Below, piece by piece: positions 26,678 to 36,470 of a DNA stretch of 64,000 bases (position 1 is its first letter; each line of letters opens with the position of its first letter). The notes beneath the pieces were generated by a model, which saw nothing but the letters and a program-made list of their open reading frames with translations, was not told the origin of the DNA and ran no database searches. The translations under genes were made by a program, and so were the position numbers. The stretch lies in the NCBI GenBank assembly GCA_963728825.1, contig CAVSLA010000004.1:372001-436000 (forward strand), written 5' to 3'. Source of the DNA: CAVREM01 sp963728825 (GTDB lineage Bacteria; Acidobacteriota; Vicinamibacteria; Vicinamibacterales; CAVVIG01).

Positions 26678-28645
26678 TCAGCCGACGAGGCCGCCGGCTC
26701 CGAGTGGAAGGCGGAGTTCACTCTGTGGCAGCGGAGCACCGCGCACCGCAGCTGAGGTGGCGGCCGCGCCGTCGATGTACTGCTGATGCCAGCGCTCGAA
26801 GACGACCAGCTGCCAGAGTCTGAGGGTGTGATCGCGCGTGCCGGTGAGGTGCTCGTTCACCAGCTGGTTGACGAACGCCGGCTGGAAATAGCCTCGCTGC
26901 AGCGTCCGGGTTGACAGCAGCGTGTCGGCGAACAGCTCGCGCAGGTTGCCCCGGAACCAGACGCCGATCGGCACGCCGAAGCCCTGCTTGCGGCGGTCGA
27001 TGATGTCCTTTGGAAGCAGCGTCGCGGCGACCTCTTTGAGGATGTGCTTGCGCCGTCCGTCCTTGATCTTCAGCGCTGCCGGCAGGCTGCTCGCGAACGC
27101 GATCACGTCGTTGTCCAGGAGCGGGACCCGCGACTCGATCGAGTGGGCCATGCTCATCCGATCGACCTTCGTGAGCACGTCCTCGGGCAGATAGGTCTCG
27201 GCGTCGAACCGCATCATCTGACTGGCCCAGGGGAGGTGGGCGAACCGGTCGAAATGCTTCGAGAGACGGTGCTCGGGGTCAGGGCCGGTCAGCAGGCGCC
27301 GCACGTCCGCACTGAGGAGATCCGGCTTTTCGTCGCTGCTGAACAGCCGGATCGCGTCGAGGTAGCGTCCCTGCTCGTTGCGGCCAACGTGGCGGAGGAA
27401 ATTCTTGCCGCGCGTGCCGTGCGGCAATCGCCTGGCGGCCAGCGCCGCAACGCGACGCAGCGCGGTCGGACCATAACGGTCGAACGCGACGACGCGCGGA
27501 TGCGGCAGGTAGCGGTCGTATCCGCCAAACAGCTCGTCGCCGCCGTCGCCGGACAGCACCACCGTGACGTGCCGGCGCGCCATCTCCGAGACGTACCAGG
27601 TGGGGATCGCCGACGAATCGGCGAACGGCTCGTCGAAGTGCGCGATCAGGTCGTCGAGAATGCGAAGCGCATCCGGTTTCACCACGAACTCGTGATGATC
27701 CGTGCCGAAGTGCGTGGCGACGCGGCGCGCGTGCTCGAGCTCGTCGAACGCCGGTTCGTCAAAGCCAATCGAGAAGGTCTTGACCCGGGTGCCAACCGCT
27801 TCGGCCATCAGCCCGACGACCACGCTCGAATCGATTCCGCCGGAAAGAAACGCACCCAGCGGCACATCGCTGATCAGATGTGAGCGGACTGCGTCGGCCA
27901 GCACCGTCCGAAGCTCCCCGGCGGCGTCTGCCTCGGATCCCTGGAACGACTCGTCGGCGGGCACTTCCCAGTAGCGCTGCAGGCGGAGCCGGCCGTCCTG
28001 CCACTCGAGGGTGTGACCCGGCGGCAGCTTCCTGACGTCGCGAAAGATGGAGCCGTCCCGAGGGGTATAGAGGAACGACAGGTAGTGATCGAGCGCATCG
28101 GCATCGAGCTGGCGTGTCACGTCTGGTGCGCACAGGATCGACTTGATTTCGGATCCGAAGTAGAGACGGCCGCCCGCCTCCGCATAGTGCAGCGGCTTGA
28201 TGCCGACCCGGTCGCGCGCGAGCAGCAGCGTACGCGTTCGGGTGTCCCAGATGGCCAGGCCGAACATGCCGCGCAGCCGGGCGATCGCCTGGGCGCCCCA
28301 CTGCTCGTAGGCGTGAACGATCGTCTCGGTGTCGGTCGAGGTGTAGAAACGATGGCCGGCGGCTTCGAGCACGGATCGGAGCTGACGGTAGTTGTAGATT
28401 TCGCCGTTGAAGACGATCCACACCGTGCGGTCTTCGTTGTGAATCGGCTGATGGCCGGTGGCGAGATCGATGATGCTCAGGCGCCGCATCCCCAGCGCCA
28501 CTCCCTCGTCGCCCCACACGCCTTCATCGTCGGGGCCGCGATGACGAATCGCGCCGCACATCGCCCGCACGAGGGTCAGACGACCCTCCGCATCGAACGG
28601 CGCTGGCGCCGAGGCGCTTTCCACGAAGCCCGCGATCCCGCACAT
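26678..28645 (-). CDS. Asparagine synthase-like glutamine amidotransferase 3
   Basis: An intact 655-residue paralogue. Cys2 (MCGIAGFVES), IRHRGPDDEGVW, IVFNGEIYNYRQLRSVL, PP-loop GAFLSGGIDSSVVVGL, VVLSGDGGDELFGGYDRYLP and KVDRMSMAHSIESRVPLLDN are all present. The start overlaps the stop of the heparinase-like gene by one base (TGATG). With two other such genes in 10 kb, one enzyme may act on each of several carboxylated sugars, or they may work in sequence. The product name AsnB describes the fold, not a proven role in asparagine synthesis. Confidence 0.9.
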   Translation of the reverse strand: MCGIAGFVESASAPAPFDAEGRLTLVRAMCGAIRHRGPDDEGVWGDEGVALGMRRLSIIDLATGHQPIHNEDRTVWIVFNGEIYNYRQLRSVLEAAGHRFYTSTDTETIVHAYEQWGAQAIARLRGMFGLAIWDTRTRTLLLARDRVGIKPLHYAEAGGRLYFGSEIKSILCAPDVTRQLDADALDHYLSFLYTPRDGSIFRDVRKLPPGHTLEWQDGRLRLQRYWEVPADESFQGSEADAAGELRTVLADAVRSHLISDVPLGAFLSGGIDSSVVVGLMAEAVGTRVKTFSIGFDEPAFDELEHARRVATHFGTDHHEFVVKPDALRILDDLIAHFDEPFADSSAIPTWYVSEMARRHVTVVLSGDGGDELFGGYDRYLPHPRVVAFDRYGPTALRRVAALAARRLPHGTRGKNFLRHVGRNEQGRYLDAIRLFSSDEKPDLLSADVRRLLTGPDPEHRLSKHFDRFAHLPWASQMMRFDAETYLPEDVLTKVDRMSMAHSIESRVPLLDNDVIAFASSLPAALKIKDGRRKHILKEVAATLLPKDIIDRRKQGFGVPIGVWFRGNLRELFADTLLSTRTLQRGYFQPAFVNQLVNEHLTGTRDHTLRLWQLVVFERWHQQYIDGAAATSAAVRGAPLPQSELRLPLGAGGLVG

Positions 28646-31191
28646 CAGAGATTCCTTCCCGCGGCGCGGCAGCGGGCGGTGCTGCGGCGCTCGATGGCGA
28701 CGCCCACCGGCTGGCTGCCGATCGAGACACGCGCGCCGGTTGATGGGCCGCTCAGGCGGGCGTCTTCGCCGGAAAAGTCGACGTGGAGGTGCGGCACCAG
28801 CGCCGGCACCGCCACCGTGACGCGCGAGCCTCCGCCGGCTCGCACCCGGCTGCCGTCGACCATTGCCAGACGCGTCAACCGGCAGCCGGCATCGAGGCGA
28901 CAGAACAGCATCGCCGCGTCGGTTTCGAACTCGGCGAGACGCCAGCTGCGCGCCGTCGATGCACTCGGGTCGGCCGGATCGGCCAGCAGGAGATAGTCGC
29001 TGCCGAGGCTGCGATGAATGCGCAGCGCCAGCGAATGCGCCAGCAGACCGGCCTCGGCCCAGGCTGGCAGCGTCTCGACGTCGAGCACTTCGTTGGCAGC
29101 ATTCAGACCGAAGACCGTCACCATCCAGAACGGCGCGCTGCTGGTGTGGCTCAGACGCAGCGTCGTGGCCGGTTCGAGGCGGCCGTAGACCGGCGCATGC
29201 CAGCCGAGCCCCGACTCGTCGGCGGTGAATTGCTCGATGACGCCATGGGGCGCGACCAGCTGGACACGCTCGCCCGCGGTCTTGAGAAGCCAGCGCCGAC
29301 CGGATGCCGTGGTCGTCCACCGGGGATCCAGATGCCAGTGTGCGTCGGCGCGGTGCAGGCCGAAGTCGTCGGAGGGCGTGGTGATCAGGTCGGCGACGAC
29401 CAGCAGATCGCCGTGGAGCGCCAGGACATGACGGCGATGCTCGAATGGCCGGTAGCCATCGTGCGATCCCTCGAAGTAGTCGAATCCGGCGTTCGTCCGC
29501 CAGCGCCGGGCGGTTCCGTTCGCGGTCGTCTGCCAGTGGAAGGGGCCCTTGCCGACCGATTGCGGCGCGCCGTCGAACGTCAATGTGTTGTGGAGCGCCG
29601 TCGAGCGGAACCGATCGCGAACCGCCGGATCGACCGTGTAGCAGCCAGTACCGGGGTCGATGATGAGTGGCAGTCCGCGAACGGAGAACGTCAGCGACAG
29701 CGCATCCGCGTGTGCATGTCCGGAGTTCTGGTAGCCATGCGGACCGGCGTCGATGACGAGGTGATCGGCCTCGGTCGATCGCGACACGTAGTAGCCGGTC
29801 TCGGGGAGCGCGGCCGACGCGATGGGCGCGTCGGACGGGCGCCGGGTGAAATCGCGCAGGGAGTCCAGGGTCGGATGCGCCAGCAGCCAGCACGCTTCCT
29901 CGGGCAGCGGTCCGATCTGAAGAGCCGGACGGCCGGTGAGGATGCCGGCGATGGCGAGGCTGTCGCGCACGTCGTCGACGGCTCTCCCGGTCAGCGGCCA
30001 GGTGGAGCCGCCGTCGTCGTCGCCGATGTGGGGCAGGCTACCGCGGCTGTCAGCCAGCAGGCGTGCGGCATCCGCCAGCCCTGCCGCGGCAGCTTCGAAC
30101 AGCGGAGTGGCCGGGTCGTCGGTGATGCGCGACACCGCGAGCGCGAGCAGATAGAAGTCGAGCGTATACCGGTGATAGTGCGTCGATCGCTCGCGGTGGC
30201 CGCCATCACTGGCGATCTGGCGAGGTATTTCGTGAAGGAGCTGTGTGCGACCGATTTCCTCGTACCGGGCGGCGCCGGCCAGCCACCAGGCGCTGCGGCC
30301 GGCGACGTACAGGGCGAGCGCCTCGCCAATGAGATGGGTGTTGGGGCTGAAGTAGCGAGACAGGTTCCTGCTGATCTGGGTCAACTGTCGATCGAGGGCG
30401 AGGGTCAGGTCGACCAGCCACGGCGAGTCGTCTGAAGACCCCTCGTCGACGAAAAAGTTCACCGCCCACAGCCACGAGATCGACCGGAAGGCCAGCTCGA
30501 GCATGCTCGCCCAGTTGATTCCCATGAGGGGCGGGTTGGCGGCCATCCAGCTGGCGAGCTCGTCGACGAAGCGCGCACGAAAGCGATCGTCGCCGGTCAG
30601 CCAGTAGGCACGCCCCAGGGCCAGCCAGTGCTGATGACGATTGAGCTCCCAGACAATCTTGTGGTCGCCGAGCGCCGGCGAAAGGAATGGCACCGAGGAC
30701 CAGAACCGCACTGGCGCCGTGCGGCGATGCACGGGATCGTAGTGCCAGTCTGGTGTGGTGCCGGATGATGAAGCGGAGGGATTGGCCGCAGCAAAACGCA
30801 AACCGCGATAGCCAAGAAGATCGTAGGCGCCGGCGAGAATGCCCTCAGCGCGTGCCGCCGCGTCGTGGGCGGCACTCGGGAACTCGGCCTTCGTGCGCGC
30901 GCTGACTTCCGGCCGAACTCGTGGGCCGATGACGAACCGTTGTGGACCGGTGGCGATGGCCTGCGACAGCGCCGCATGTGTTTCGAGCCACTTGCCAGCG
31001 CGTGCGAGATCCGCCACCCTCCCCAGCCCCTGGTCGACGCTCAGCACACGGACGAAGTCCCTGCGCTCCCATTGAGGCGGCATCGCCGTGGCTCGAGCGC
31101 GATCGAAGGCGACGCGTGCTGCTGCGCGTCCACGCCAGGCGATCTCGTTCAGATCCATTCGGGTGAGTTTCTCGAGGCGGCGACGGGTCAT
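28645..31191 (-). CDS. Heparinase II/III-family polysaccharide lyase-like protein
   Basis: 848 residues from the ATG at 31191. An alpha-toroid domain (about 60-400: HWLALGRAYWLTGDDRFRAR, NLSRYFSPNTHLIGEALALY) precedes the heparinase II/III beta-sandwich (about 520 on: YQNSGHAHADALSLTFSVRG, LIIDPGTGCYTVDPAVRDRF, LHNTLTFDGAPQS). There is no signal peptide, so it may act in the cytoplasm or be exported another way. Such enzymes cleave uronic-acid polymers by beta-elimination. In a synthesis cluster they may trim or remodel the product. It overlaps both neighbours by one to four bases. Confidence 0.87.
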   Translation of the reverse strand: MTRRRLEKLTRMDLNEIAWRGRAAARVAFDRARATAMPPQWERRDFVRVLSVDQGLGRVADLARAGKWLETHAALSQAIATGPQRFVIGPRVRPEVSARTKAEFPSAAHDAAARAEGILAGAYDLLGYRGLRFAAANPSASSSGTTPDWHYDPVHRRTAPVRFWSSVPFLSPALGDHKIVWELNRHQHWLALGRAYWLTGDDRFRARFVDELASWMAANPPLMGINWASMLELAFRSISWLWAVNFFVDEGSSDDSPWLVDLTLALDRQLTQISRNLSRYFSPNTHLIGEALALYVAGRSAWWLAGAARYEEIGRTQLLHEIPRQIASDGGHRERSTHYHRYTLDFYLLALAVSRITDDPATPLFEAAAAGLADAARLLADSRGSLPHIGDDDGGSTWPLTGRAVDDVRDSLAIAGILTGRPALQIGPLPEEACWLLAHPTLDSLRDFTRRPSDAPIASAALPETGYYVSRSTEADHLVIDAGPHGYQNSGHAHADALSLTFSVRGLPLIIDPGTGCYTVDPAVRDRFRSTALHNTLTFDGAPQSVGKGPFHWQTTANGTARRWRTNAGFDYFEGSHDGYRPFEHRRHVLALHGDLLVVADLITTPSDDFGLHRADAHWHLDPRWTTTASGRRWLLKTAGERVQLVAPHGVIEQFTADESGLGWHAPVYGRLEPATTLRLSHTSSAPFWMVTVFGLNAANEVLDVETLPAWAEAGLLAHSLALRIHRSLGSDYLLLADPADPSASTARSWRLAEFETDAAMLFCRLDAGCRLTRLAMVDGSRVRAGGGSRVTVAVPALVPHLHVDFSGEDARLSGPSTGARVSIGSQPVGVAIERRSTARCRAAGRNL

Positions 31192-32312
31192 CGCGGAGAA
31201 ACAGGATCCGGGACGTTCCGCCCGGCATCGGGGGTCGTCGCCGCCGCGGCGGTTGAGCGGTAGGCGCGCAACCATTGGTCGCGGACAGCGGCCCATGTAC
31301 AGCTCTGAGCAGACGCATGCGCCGCGCGCACATACTGAGCGGCGGCTGACGGGTCCGAGAGGAGGCTCAGGACGTGCGTTCCCAGCCTCTGGTGATCGTT
31401 CAGTGGTGCCAGCAGGCCGTGGACGCCGTGCGTCAGGATTGCCGGGACGCCGCCGGCTTCGGTCGAGACGACCGGCAGCCCGCAGGCGAAGGCCTCAATC
31501 ACCGACGTCGGCATGTTGTCGATGTCCGGGCTCTGGAGATAGATGTCGTGGGCGTCGTAATACGCCGCGATTTCGTGCGGTCCGATGCGGCCGGCGAAGG
31601 TCACGCCGTTCAACTTCAAGTCATCGACCAGCGCCCGGAGCTGCCGTTCGTTCGGTCCGCCGCCGACAAGCGTCAACGTTGCCTCAGGCCACCGGTCCTG
31701 CACCAGGCGGAACGCGCGAACCGTGCAGGCCACGTTGTAGAGGCTGTCGAAATTGCGAGTCGAGAGCAGCCGCGGGCGAAGGGGACGACGTTCCCGGAAG
31801 CGGAACCGGGCGAAGTCGACGAGATTGGGAATGACGGTCGCCGGTACGTCGAATCGGGCGAAGACGTCGACCAGGAAACGCGACGGAACGACGTTCTGCT
31901 CCACGGCGCGCAGCGCCCAGCGCGCCACGGCAGATCGACCGAGATGGTCGGGTGCCTGGCCGCTTCGATAGTTCAACACGACGGGACGCCCCAGCAGCCG
32001 CGCGACGAGGATCGCCGGCAGCGGCGCCAGTAAAAAGGAGAAGTAGGACGCGGAGAAAACGTGAACGACGTCGGCCCGGCCGATTTGCCGGATCAGCGCT
32101 GGAATATAGATGAGCTCGGTGACGACTGTTCTGAGGTATTTGACCGAAGCCGCAAATCGAAGCGGCCGCGGAAAGGAGGGATTGACGGGGACAAGCCACG
32201 CCTCAACTTCAGCATCATCCTTCCACTCCCTCAGCAGTCGGTCCGCTTGTACCGCCTGCCCTCCTAGTATTTGCAAGGTGGGGGCGACCACGGCCACCTT
32301 CAGCCTGCGCAT
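31188..32312 (-). CDS. Glycosyltransferase family 4 (GT-B)
   Basis: 374 residues from the ATG at 32312 (MRRLKVAVVAPTLQILGGQA). GT-B features: VLNYRSGQAPDHLGRS, VVPSRFLVDVFARFDVPATV, LLSTRNFDSLYNVACTVRAF, ATLTLVGGGPNERQLRALV, and the donor-site region LQSPDIDNMPTSVIEAFACG. The stop overlaps the heparinase-like start (ATGA). It probably adds one sugar of the repeat unit; donor and acceptor are not deducible. Confidence 0.88.
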   Translation of the reverse strand: MRRLKVAVVAPTLQILGGQAVQADRLLREWKDDAEVEAWLVPVNPSFPRPLRFAASVKYLRTVVTELIYIPALIRQIGRADVVHVFSASYFSFLLAPLPAILVARLLGRPVVLNYRSGQAPDHLGRSAVARWALRAVEQNVVPSRFLVDVFARFDVPATVIPNLVDFARFRFRERRPLRPRLLSTRNFDSLYNVACTVRAFRLVQDRWPEATLTLVGGGPNERQLRALVDDLKLNGVTFAGRIGPHEIAAYYDAHDIYLQSPDIDNMPTSVIEAFACGLPVVSTEAGGVPAILTHGVHGLLAPLNDHQRLGTHVLSLLSDPSAAAQYVRAAHASAQSCTWAAVRDQWLRAYRSTAAAATTPDAGRNVPDPVSPR

Positions 32313-32326
32313 GCAAACGGCGGAGT

Positions 32327-32342
32327 TGCAAATGATACGCCC
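32327..32342 (-). promoter_or_regulatory. Weak sigma54-type -24/-12 element before the glycosyltransferase
   Basis: GGGCGT-N5-TTGCA on the minus strand. The GG and GC have the right spacing, but three bases of the -24 box differ from TGGCAC. The predicted start is about four bases before the ATG at 32312. Confidence 0.3.
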
Positions 32343-32431
32343 GCTCGGGCTTCGTGCCAGCGACAAGCAAGCGCCAGCGAAGCTTCCGCACTCTCGGGAA
32401 AACAATACACGTTGTCTTGAAATGGAACTCA

Positions 32432-33424
32432 TCATTGGAAAAGCGCGGCAGACTTTCTCCGTCGAGCTGACAAGTAGCCGGAGAAATAGCAGAGCATGCT
32501 CTCGTGGATGAACTGCGCCTCGCGATCGAACCGTAGAGTTGCCAGGACCCAGCGCCACACTGACTCGGCCACCGATCGCCACATGAATCGCGGCAGCCCC
32601 ATGAAGCGCGGCACTGTGCTGAGGTCGACGCCGAGCTCGGTGATCGACTGCAGCCGCTCCAGCTCAGCCCGCGACCGCCCCTTGCCGTACCACCAGCGAC
32701 GGAAGTACCTCTTGGACAGGCGCCGTGCCGGTACATGATGCTGCAGCCTCATGGCAGGCACATACAGACCACGGCCACCGGCAGCGCGCGAGCGGGCGAG
32801 GAATTCCGATACCTCCTGCCCGAGGATCTCTGTCCCCGACGATCGACCCAGCCTGGGACTGAAGCCGCCGATTCGTTCCAGGAGCATCCGGCGCACGGCC
32901 ATGTTGGCGCCGAGAGGAACCCGCAGGCGGTCCTCGAAGACGAACGGCTCCGGGCCGTAGTCGAGAATTGCGATCGCACCCCAGAGATCGGCGCGCGTCG
33001 CCGACAGCCACTTCGGGCGGGGGGCTCCCCAGATCGGCAACACCGGGCCACCGGTGTAGTCGATACGCTCTACTGGATCGAGCAGCGGCGTCACCGCCTC
33101 GTCGAGCCATCCTTCCGCCACCACGACATCGTCGTCGATGAAGGCGATGACGGTCGCGTCGGTCGAGGAGATGCCGGCATTCAGGGCGTTCGAGCGGCCC
33201 TGTGCCACTTCGAACACGTAGCGCAGCCTTACCGGGAAGGAAGCTTGACGGCTCTCCACGACCGCCGGCGTCTCGTCGGTCGAATTGTTGTCGACGACCA
33301 CGACTTCCCATGACGCGACGGATTCCGGCCTGAGGCGTGCCAGGGAGTCGAGAGTTTCGCCGAGCAGCGACGCACGGTTGAACGTCGGGATCACCACCGC
33401 GACGTGGCCGCGCCCGTACATCAC
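32432..33424 (-). CDS. Glycosyltransferase family 2 (GT-A)
   Basis: 330 residues. The GT-A core is clear: VAVVIPTFNRASLLGETLDS, WEVVVVDNNSTDETPAVVES and the metal-binding VIAFIDDDVVVAEGWLDEAV. A C-terminal helical segment (RYFRRWWYGKGRSRAELERL) is typical of family-2 enzymes in polysaccharide clusters. It has no membrane segment of its own. It lies between the CDP-glycerol transferase/GT2 fusion and a GT-B gene, with gaps of about 75 and 120 bp. Confidence 0.88.
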   Translation of the reverse strand: MMYGRGHVAVVIPTFNRASLLGETLDSLARLRPESVASWEVVVVDNNSTDETPAVVESRQASFPVRLRYVFEVAQGRSNALNAGISSTDATVIAFIDDDVVVAEGWLDEAVTPLLDPVERIDYTGGPVLPIWGAPRPKWLSATRADLWGAIAILDYGPEPFVFEDRLRVPLGANMAVRRMLLERIGGFSPRLGRSSGTEILGQEVSEFLARSRAAGGRGLYVPAMRLQHHVPARRLSKRYFRRWWYGKGRSRAELERLQSITELGVDLSTVPRFMGLPRFMWRSVAESVWRWVLATLRFDREAQFIHESMLCYFSGYLSARRRKSAALFQ

Positions 33425-33497
33425 GACCCGGCGACGGGAGACATGCTGAGACAGTGATCGAAAGCGTCGACGGTGTAACGGACACGGGAGCGCCAGC

Positions 33498-35570
33498 TCA
33501 TGCCGTGCTCCGCTCGGTCCGCCTGAGGTTCTGCCTGAGGTGATACAGAGCCAACGCCGCCCGGGGAAGTTTCGCCGCCACCCGCAACAGCCAGCCGCCG
33601 CGCCGTTCGTATAGCGCCGCCAGGTGCGTTCGGATCAATTGCTCATCGCCGCGCTCGAAACTGTCGCGGACCCGGGCTGCCGCCAGATCGGCCTCGTAGC
33701 GTTTGGTCGACTGGTCGAGGATCGCGCGCTCGCGCGACTGCTCCGGCAGAAGCGGTCGAGTATGCGCGAGCACACGCAAGACGCCTTCGAGCATGCGTGT
33801 GTCCGACGCCGACAGGCTGTCGGGCCGACACCGGTACCAGCCCAGTGGCTGCGGATTGCGGGCGAACGTGAACCCCGCCAGCCCGGAGCGCAGCCACATC
33901 TCGTACTCTTCGTTCGTCAGGAACGACGGGTTGAACCCGCCGATCCGGTCGAACACGCCGCGCCGGAAAACGGCCATGATGAAATGCAGGCTGTCGTCGG
34001 CCAGGATGTCCGCCAAACGAAGACGTCGTCCATCCGGAGCGGCGGATCGGGCCGGCCGACCGTCGTGCGGACCGCCCCTGCACCAGGCATTGCCGAAGAT
34101 CACGTCGACCTCGGGCCGCGCGGCGAGCAGCGACACCTGCTGTTCGAGGAACGACGGGGCCCACTCGTCGTCGCTGTCGAGAAACGCGAACAACTGTCCT
34201 CTGGCCGCGCGGAAGGCGGTGTTGCGCGCCGGGCCGGGGCCGCCGTTCGTCTGGCGGAACAGCTTGATTCGGGCGTCCGCCGCGGCGTGACGTTCGACGA
34301 TCGCCGGCGTCTCGTCCGATGAGCCGTCGTCGACGATCAGCAGCTCGAGGTCCGACAGGGTCTGTCGTCGCACCGAGCGAATCGCGGTATCGATGTAGCG
34401 GGCCGCGTTGAACGCCGGCATGACCACGCTGACCATCGGACTGGTCGTCGAGACGAAATCATCCCCGTCCCTTTTTCGGCGAGGGGCCGCGACGGACGTT
34501 GGGGCATCGAGCTCAATCGCCTCATACAGCGCCGCGACGCACCGCGCCGTGGCGTGGCCGGGCTCGTGAAACAGATCAGCCGCTACCGCGCGGCGCACGG
34601 CCGAGCGCGCGCCAGGATCGGCCAGGCCGCGCTCCACTGCACGGACCGTTGATGCGGCATCGGTCGCAGATTCTGCGACGTCCGACAGGAGCGCCACGTA
34701 GTCGCGATGGATCTGGGCCGAGGCGATGAGCTCCGGGACGTGAATCCTGACGAGCGGTCGATCGAGCAGCAGATATTCGAATCCTGCCGAACTGTGATCC
34801 GTGATCAACAGATCGGCCGCCTCGAGGTACGGACAGATGTCGGCGTCTGGCGCCAGCGCGCCGCGACCGTCCGGCAGCACGGCCTCGACGGCGGCTGCCC
34901 AGTTCATCCCACCTGAATACCGGGCCCGTGGGTCGCGGGATCGATCGTGGAGTTTGACGATAACGTTGACCGGCAGGGCGGCGAGCCGGGCAATCAGGTC
35001 GAGGCCCAATCGATTCAGCGACGAGTCGGATGACCACGTCGGTGCATACAACACGGTCGGCAGATCCGGCCGCAGGCCGAGACTGGTGACCACGTCGGCG
35101 CGCCGCAGCGACCCGTCCACCAGACGGTCGACTTTGGGCATGCCGATCAGCCGGATCGCCGGGCTGTCGGCATCGATGGCGCCGGCCGCGACGCAATTCT
35201 GAAGTCGCCGTCGGTTGACGAAAAACAGGCGATCCCAATGGCGCATCGAGTCAGTCGGTGCATCGAAGCCGTACTTCCCGCCGACGCCGTGGAACATCTG
35301 GATCCGGCAGGTGCCCCGCGGCAGCGGCGTCCATATGAAATCGGAGGTCAGATACGCGTCGAATCGCATCGCCGCCGCGCGCAGCGGGCCGACCAGCCGC
35401 GCCTGCGGCCCGGCCTCTCGAAAGATCGCGGCCGCGTTGCCAGGCTCCTCACTGGCGGTGAAATAGAACTGCACGCGCGGGTCGGCGGCCAGCCGTCGGT
35501 GGACCGGCGCCACCATCACGTAGTTCACCGCGGTGCGGGCGTTGACCAGAATCCGCCGGTCGTCCTTCAT
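33498..35570 (-). CDS. CDP-glycerol glycerophosphotransferase-like domain fused to GT2
   Basis: 690 residues in two catalytic parts. Residues about 1-360 match the CDP-glycerol:poly(glycerophosphate) transferase family of teichoic-acid synthesis (RIQMFHGVGGKYGF, VLYAPTWSSDSSLNRLG, VIVKLHDRSRDPRARY, LLITDHSSAGFEYLLLDRPL). Residues about 380-620 are a GT-A family-2 domain (VSVVMPAFNAARYIDTAIRS, LLIVDDGSSDETPAIVE, LFAFLDSDDEWAPSFLEQQV). The linker is short and basic. The fusion suggests a polymer with a polyol-phosphate or phospho-linked sugar besides glycosidic bonds. It follows the methyltransferase gene by 11 bases. Confidence 0.88.
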   Translation of the reverse strand: MKDDRRILVNARTAVNYVMVAPVHRRLAADPRVQFYFTASEEPGNAAAIFREAGPQARLVGPLRAAAMRFDAYLTSDFIWTPLPRGTCRIQMFHGVGGKYGFDAPTDSMRHWDRLFFVNRRRLQNCVAAGAIDADSPAIRLIGMPKVDRLVDGSLRRADVVTSLGLRPDLPTVLYAPTWSSDSSLNRLGLDLIARLAALPVNVIVKLHDRSRDPRARYSGGMNWAAAVEAVLPDGRGALAPDADICPYLEAADLLITDHSSAGFEYLLLDRPLVRIHVPELIASAQIHRDYVALLSDVAESATDAASTVRAVERGLADPGARSAVRRAVAADLFHEPGHATARCVAALYEAIELDAPTSVAAPRRKRDGDDFVSTTSPMVSVVMPAFNAARYIDTAIRSVRRQTLSDLELLIVDDGSSDETPAIVERHAAADARIKLFRQTNGGPGPARNTAFRAARGQLFAFLDSDDEWAPSFLEQQVSLLAARPEVDVIFGNAWCRGGPHDGRPARSAAPDGRRLRLADILADDSLHFIMAVFRRGVFDRIGGFNPSFLTNEEYEMWLRSGLAGFTFARNPQPLGWYRCRPDSLSASDTRMLEGVLRVLAHTRPLLPEQSRERAILDQSTKRYEADLAAARVRDSFERGDEQLIRTHLAALYERRGGWLLRVAAKLPRAALALYHLRQNLRRTERSTA

Positions 35571-35581
35571 CGTTGGCGAGC

Positions 35582-36454
35582 TCAGAAATCGGAGGTCCGC
35601 TCGAAGACAAATTCATTGCACCCCAGGCCGACGCCGCCGCACTTCAGATTCCTGAGCGTGAATCCGCGTTGACGGCAGAAGTCGAAGACGGCTTCCGGCG
35701 TTGCGACCTCGTAGGGGTAGCCGCCGACCCAATCCACCGCATCGCGCCAGCGATTCATGCCGCGGCCCTGTGGGTTCGTCCACAGCTTGAAATAGTCCAA
35801 CGGACGGCCCGCCAGGGTCCGACTCGCCAGCGTCTTCAATTCCTCGGGAGCGATGGTGGCGGCGGTCAGGAGCGGGCGGAACAGTCGGGGGAGCTGATTG
35901 TAGGCCCGCTTGATTCGCCGCCACCGGCGGCTCTTCGATCCGAGGTCGTTATAGAGCGCGATGAACAGCAGACCGGTCGGCCCCACCGGACGGCATGCTG
36001 CGGCAACCGCTTCCCACATCCGACCCGTGTGATGCAGCACGCCCCAGGAATACACGACGTCGTAGGTGCCCACCGCTGACATGTAATCGGGATCCAGGAC
36101 CGAGCCCTGTTCGACCGTCCAGTCGGGATCGTCGCCGGTATAGCGGCGGCGCAGTTCGGCCGCGCACGCCACGCTGTCGCTGTCGAAATCGAATGAATGG
36201 ACGCGGGCCCCGAGCCGACGCGCCGCGAGACTGAACAGACCGCTGCCGCACCCGATGTCGAGAAAGGTCCGCCCGTTGAGGTTCGGAAGCCGCAACATGG
36301 TTTGCAGCGATGCTTCAGCTTGGCAAATGCGCGGTTCATCCACGCTGGCGAGAAACGCCTGCCAGTTCTTGCCGAACGCGAACCGGTCGCCGGCGGCGAT
36401 CTCGCGACGGTGCAGCGCCGCAGTACGGGTCGAAACGGCTGTGGTAGTGGTCAT
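35582..36454 (-). CDS. Class I SAM-dependent methyltransferase
   Basis: 290 residues. The Rossmann motifs are FLDIGCGSGLFSLAARRLGA (SAM-binding loop), VHSFDFDSDSVACAAELRRR and VVYSWGVLHHTGRMWEAVAA. The C-terminal part (NPQGRGMNRWRDAVDWVGGY) is typical of methyltransferases found in sugar clusters, probably acting on a sugar or lipid-linked intermediate. It is first in the minus-strand operon running to 22059. It is divergent from the flippase gene at 36632. Confidence 0.86.
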   Translation of the reverse strand: MTTTTAVSTRTAALHRREIAAGDRFAFGKNWQAFLASVDEPRICQAEASLQTMLRLPNLNGRTFLDIGCGSGLFSLAARRLGARVHSFDFDSDSVACAAELRRRYTGDDPDWTVEQGSVLDPDYMSAVGTYDVVYSWGVLHHTGRMWEAVAAACRPVGPTGLLFIALYNDLGSKSRRWRRIKRAYNQLPRLFRPLLTAATIAPEELKTLASRTLAGRPLDYFKLWTNPQGRGMNRWRDAVDWVGGYPYEVATPEAVFDFCRQRGFTLRNLKCGGVGLGCNEFVFERTSDF

Positions 36455-36470
36455 AACCTGGCTGGGGCCA

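Noticed and set aside
26678..29893. A 1071-residue amidotransferase with a long N-terminal extension.
   Set aside because: The extension is the antisense-like reading of the heparinase gene in another frame. The Cys2 rule of AsnB enzymes fixes the start at 28645.
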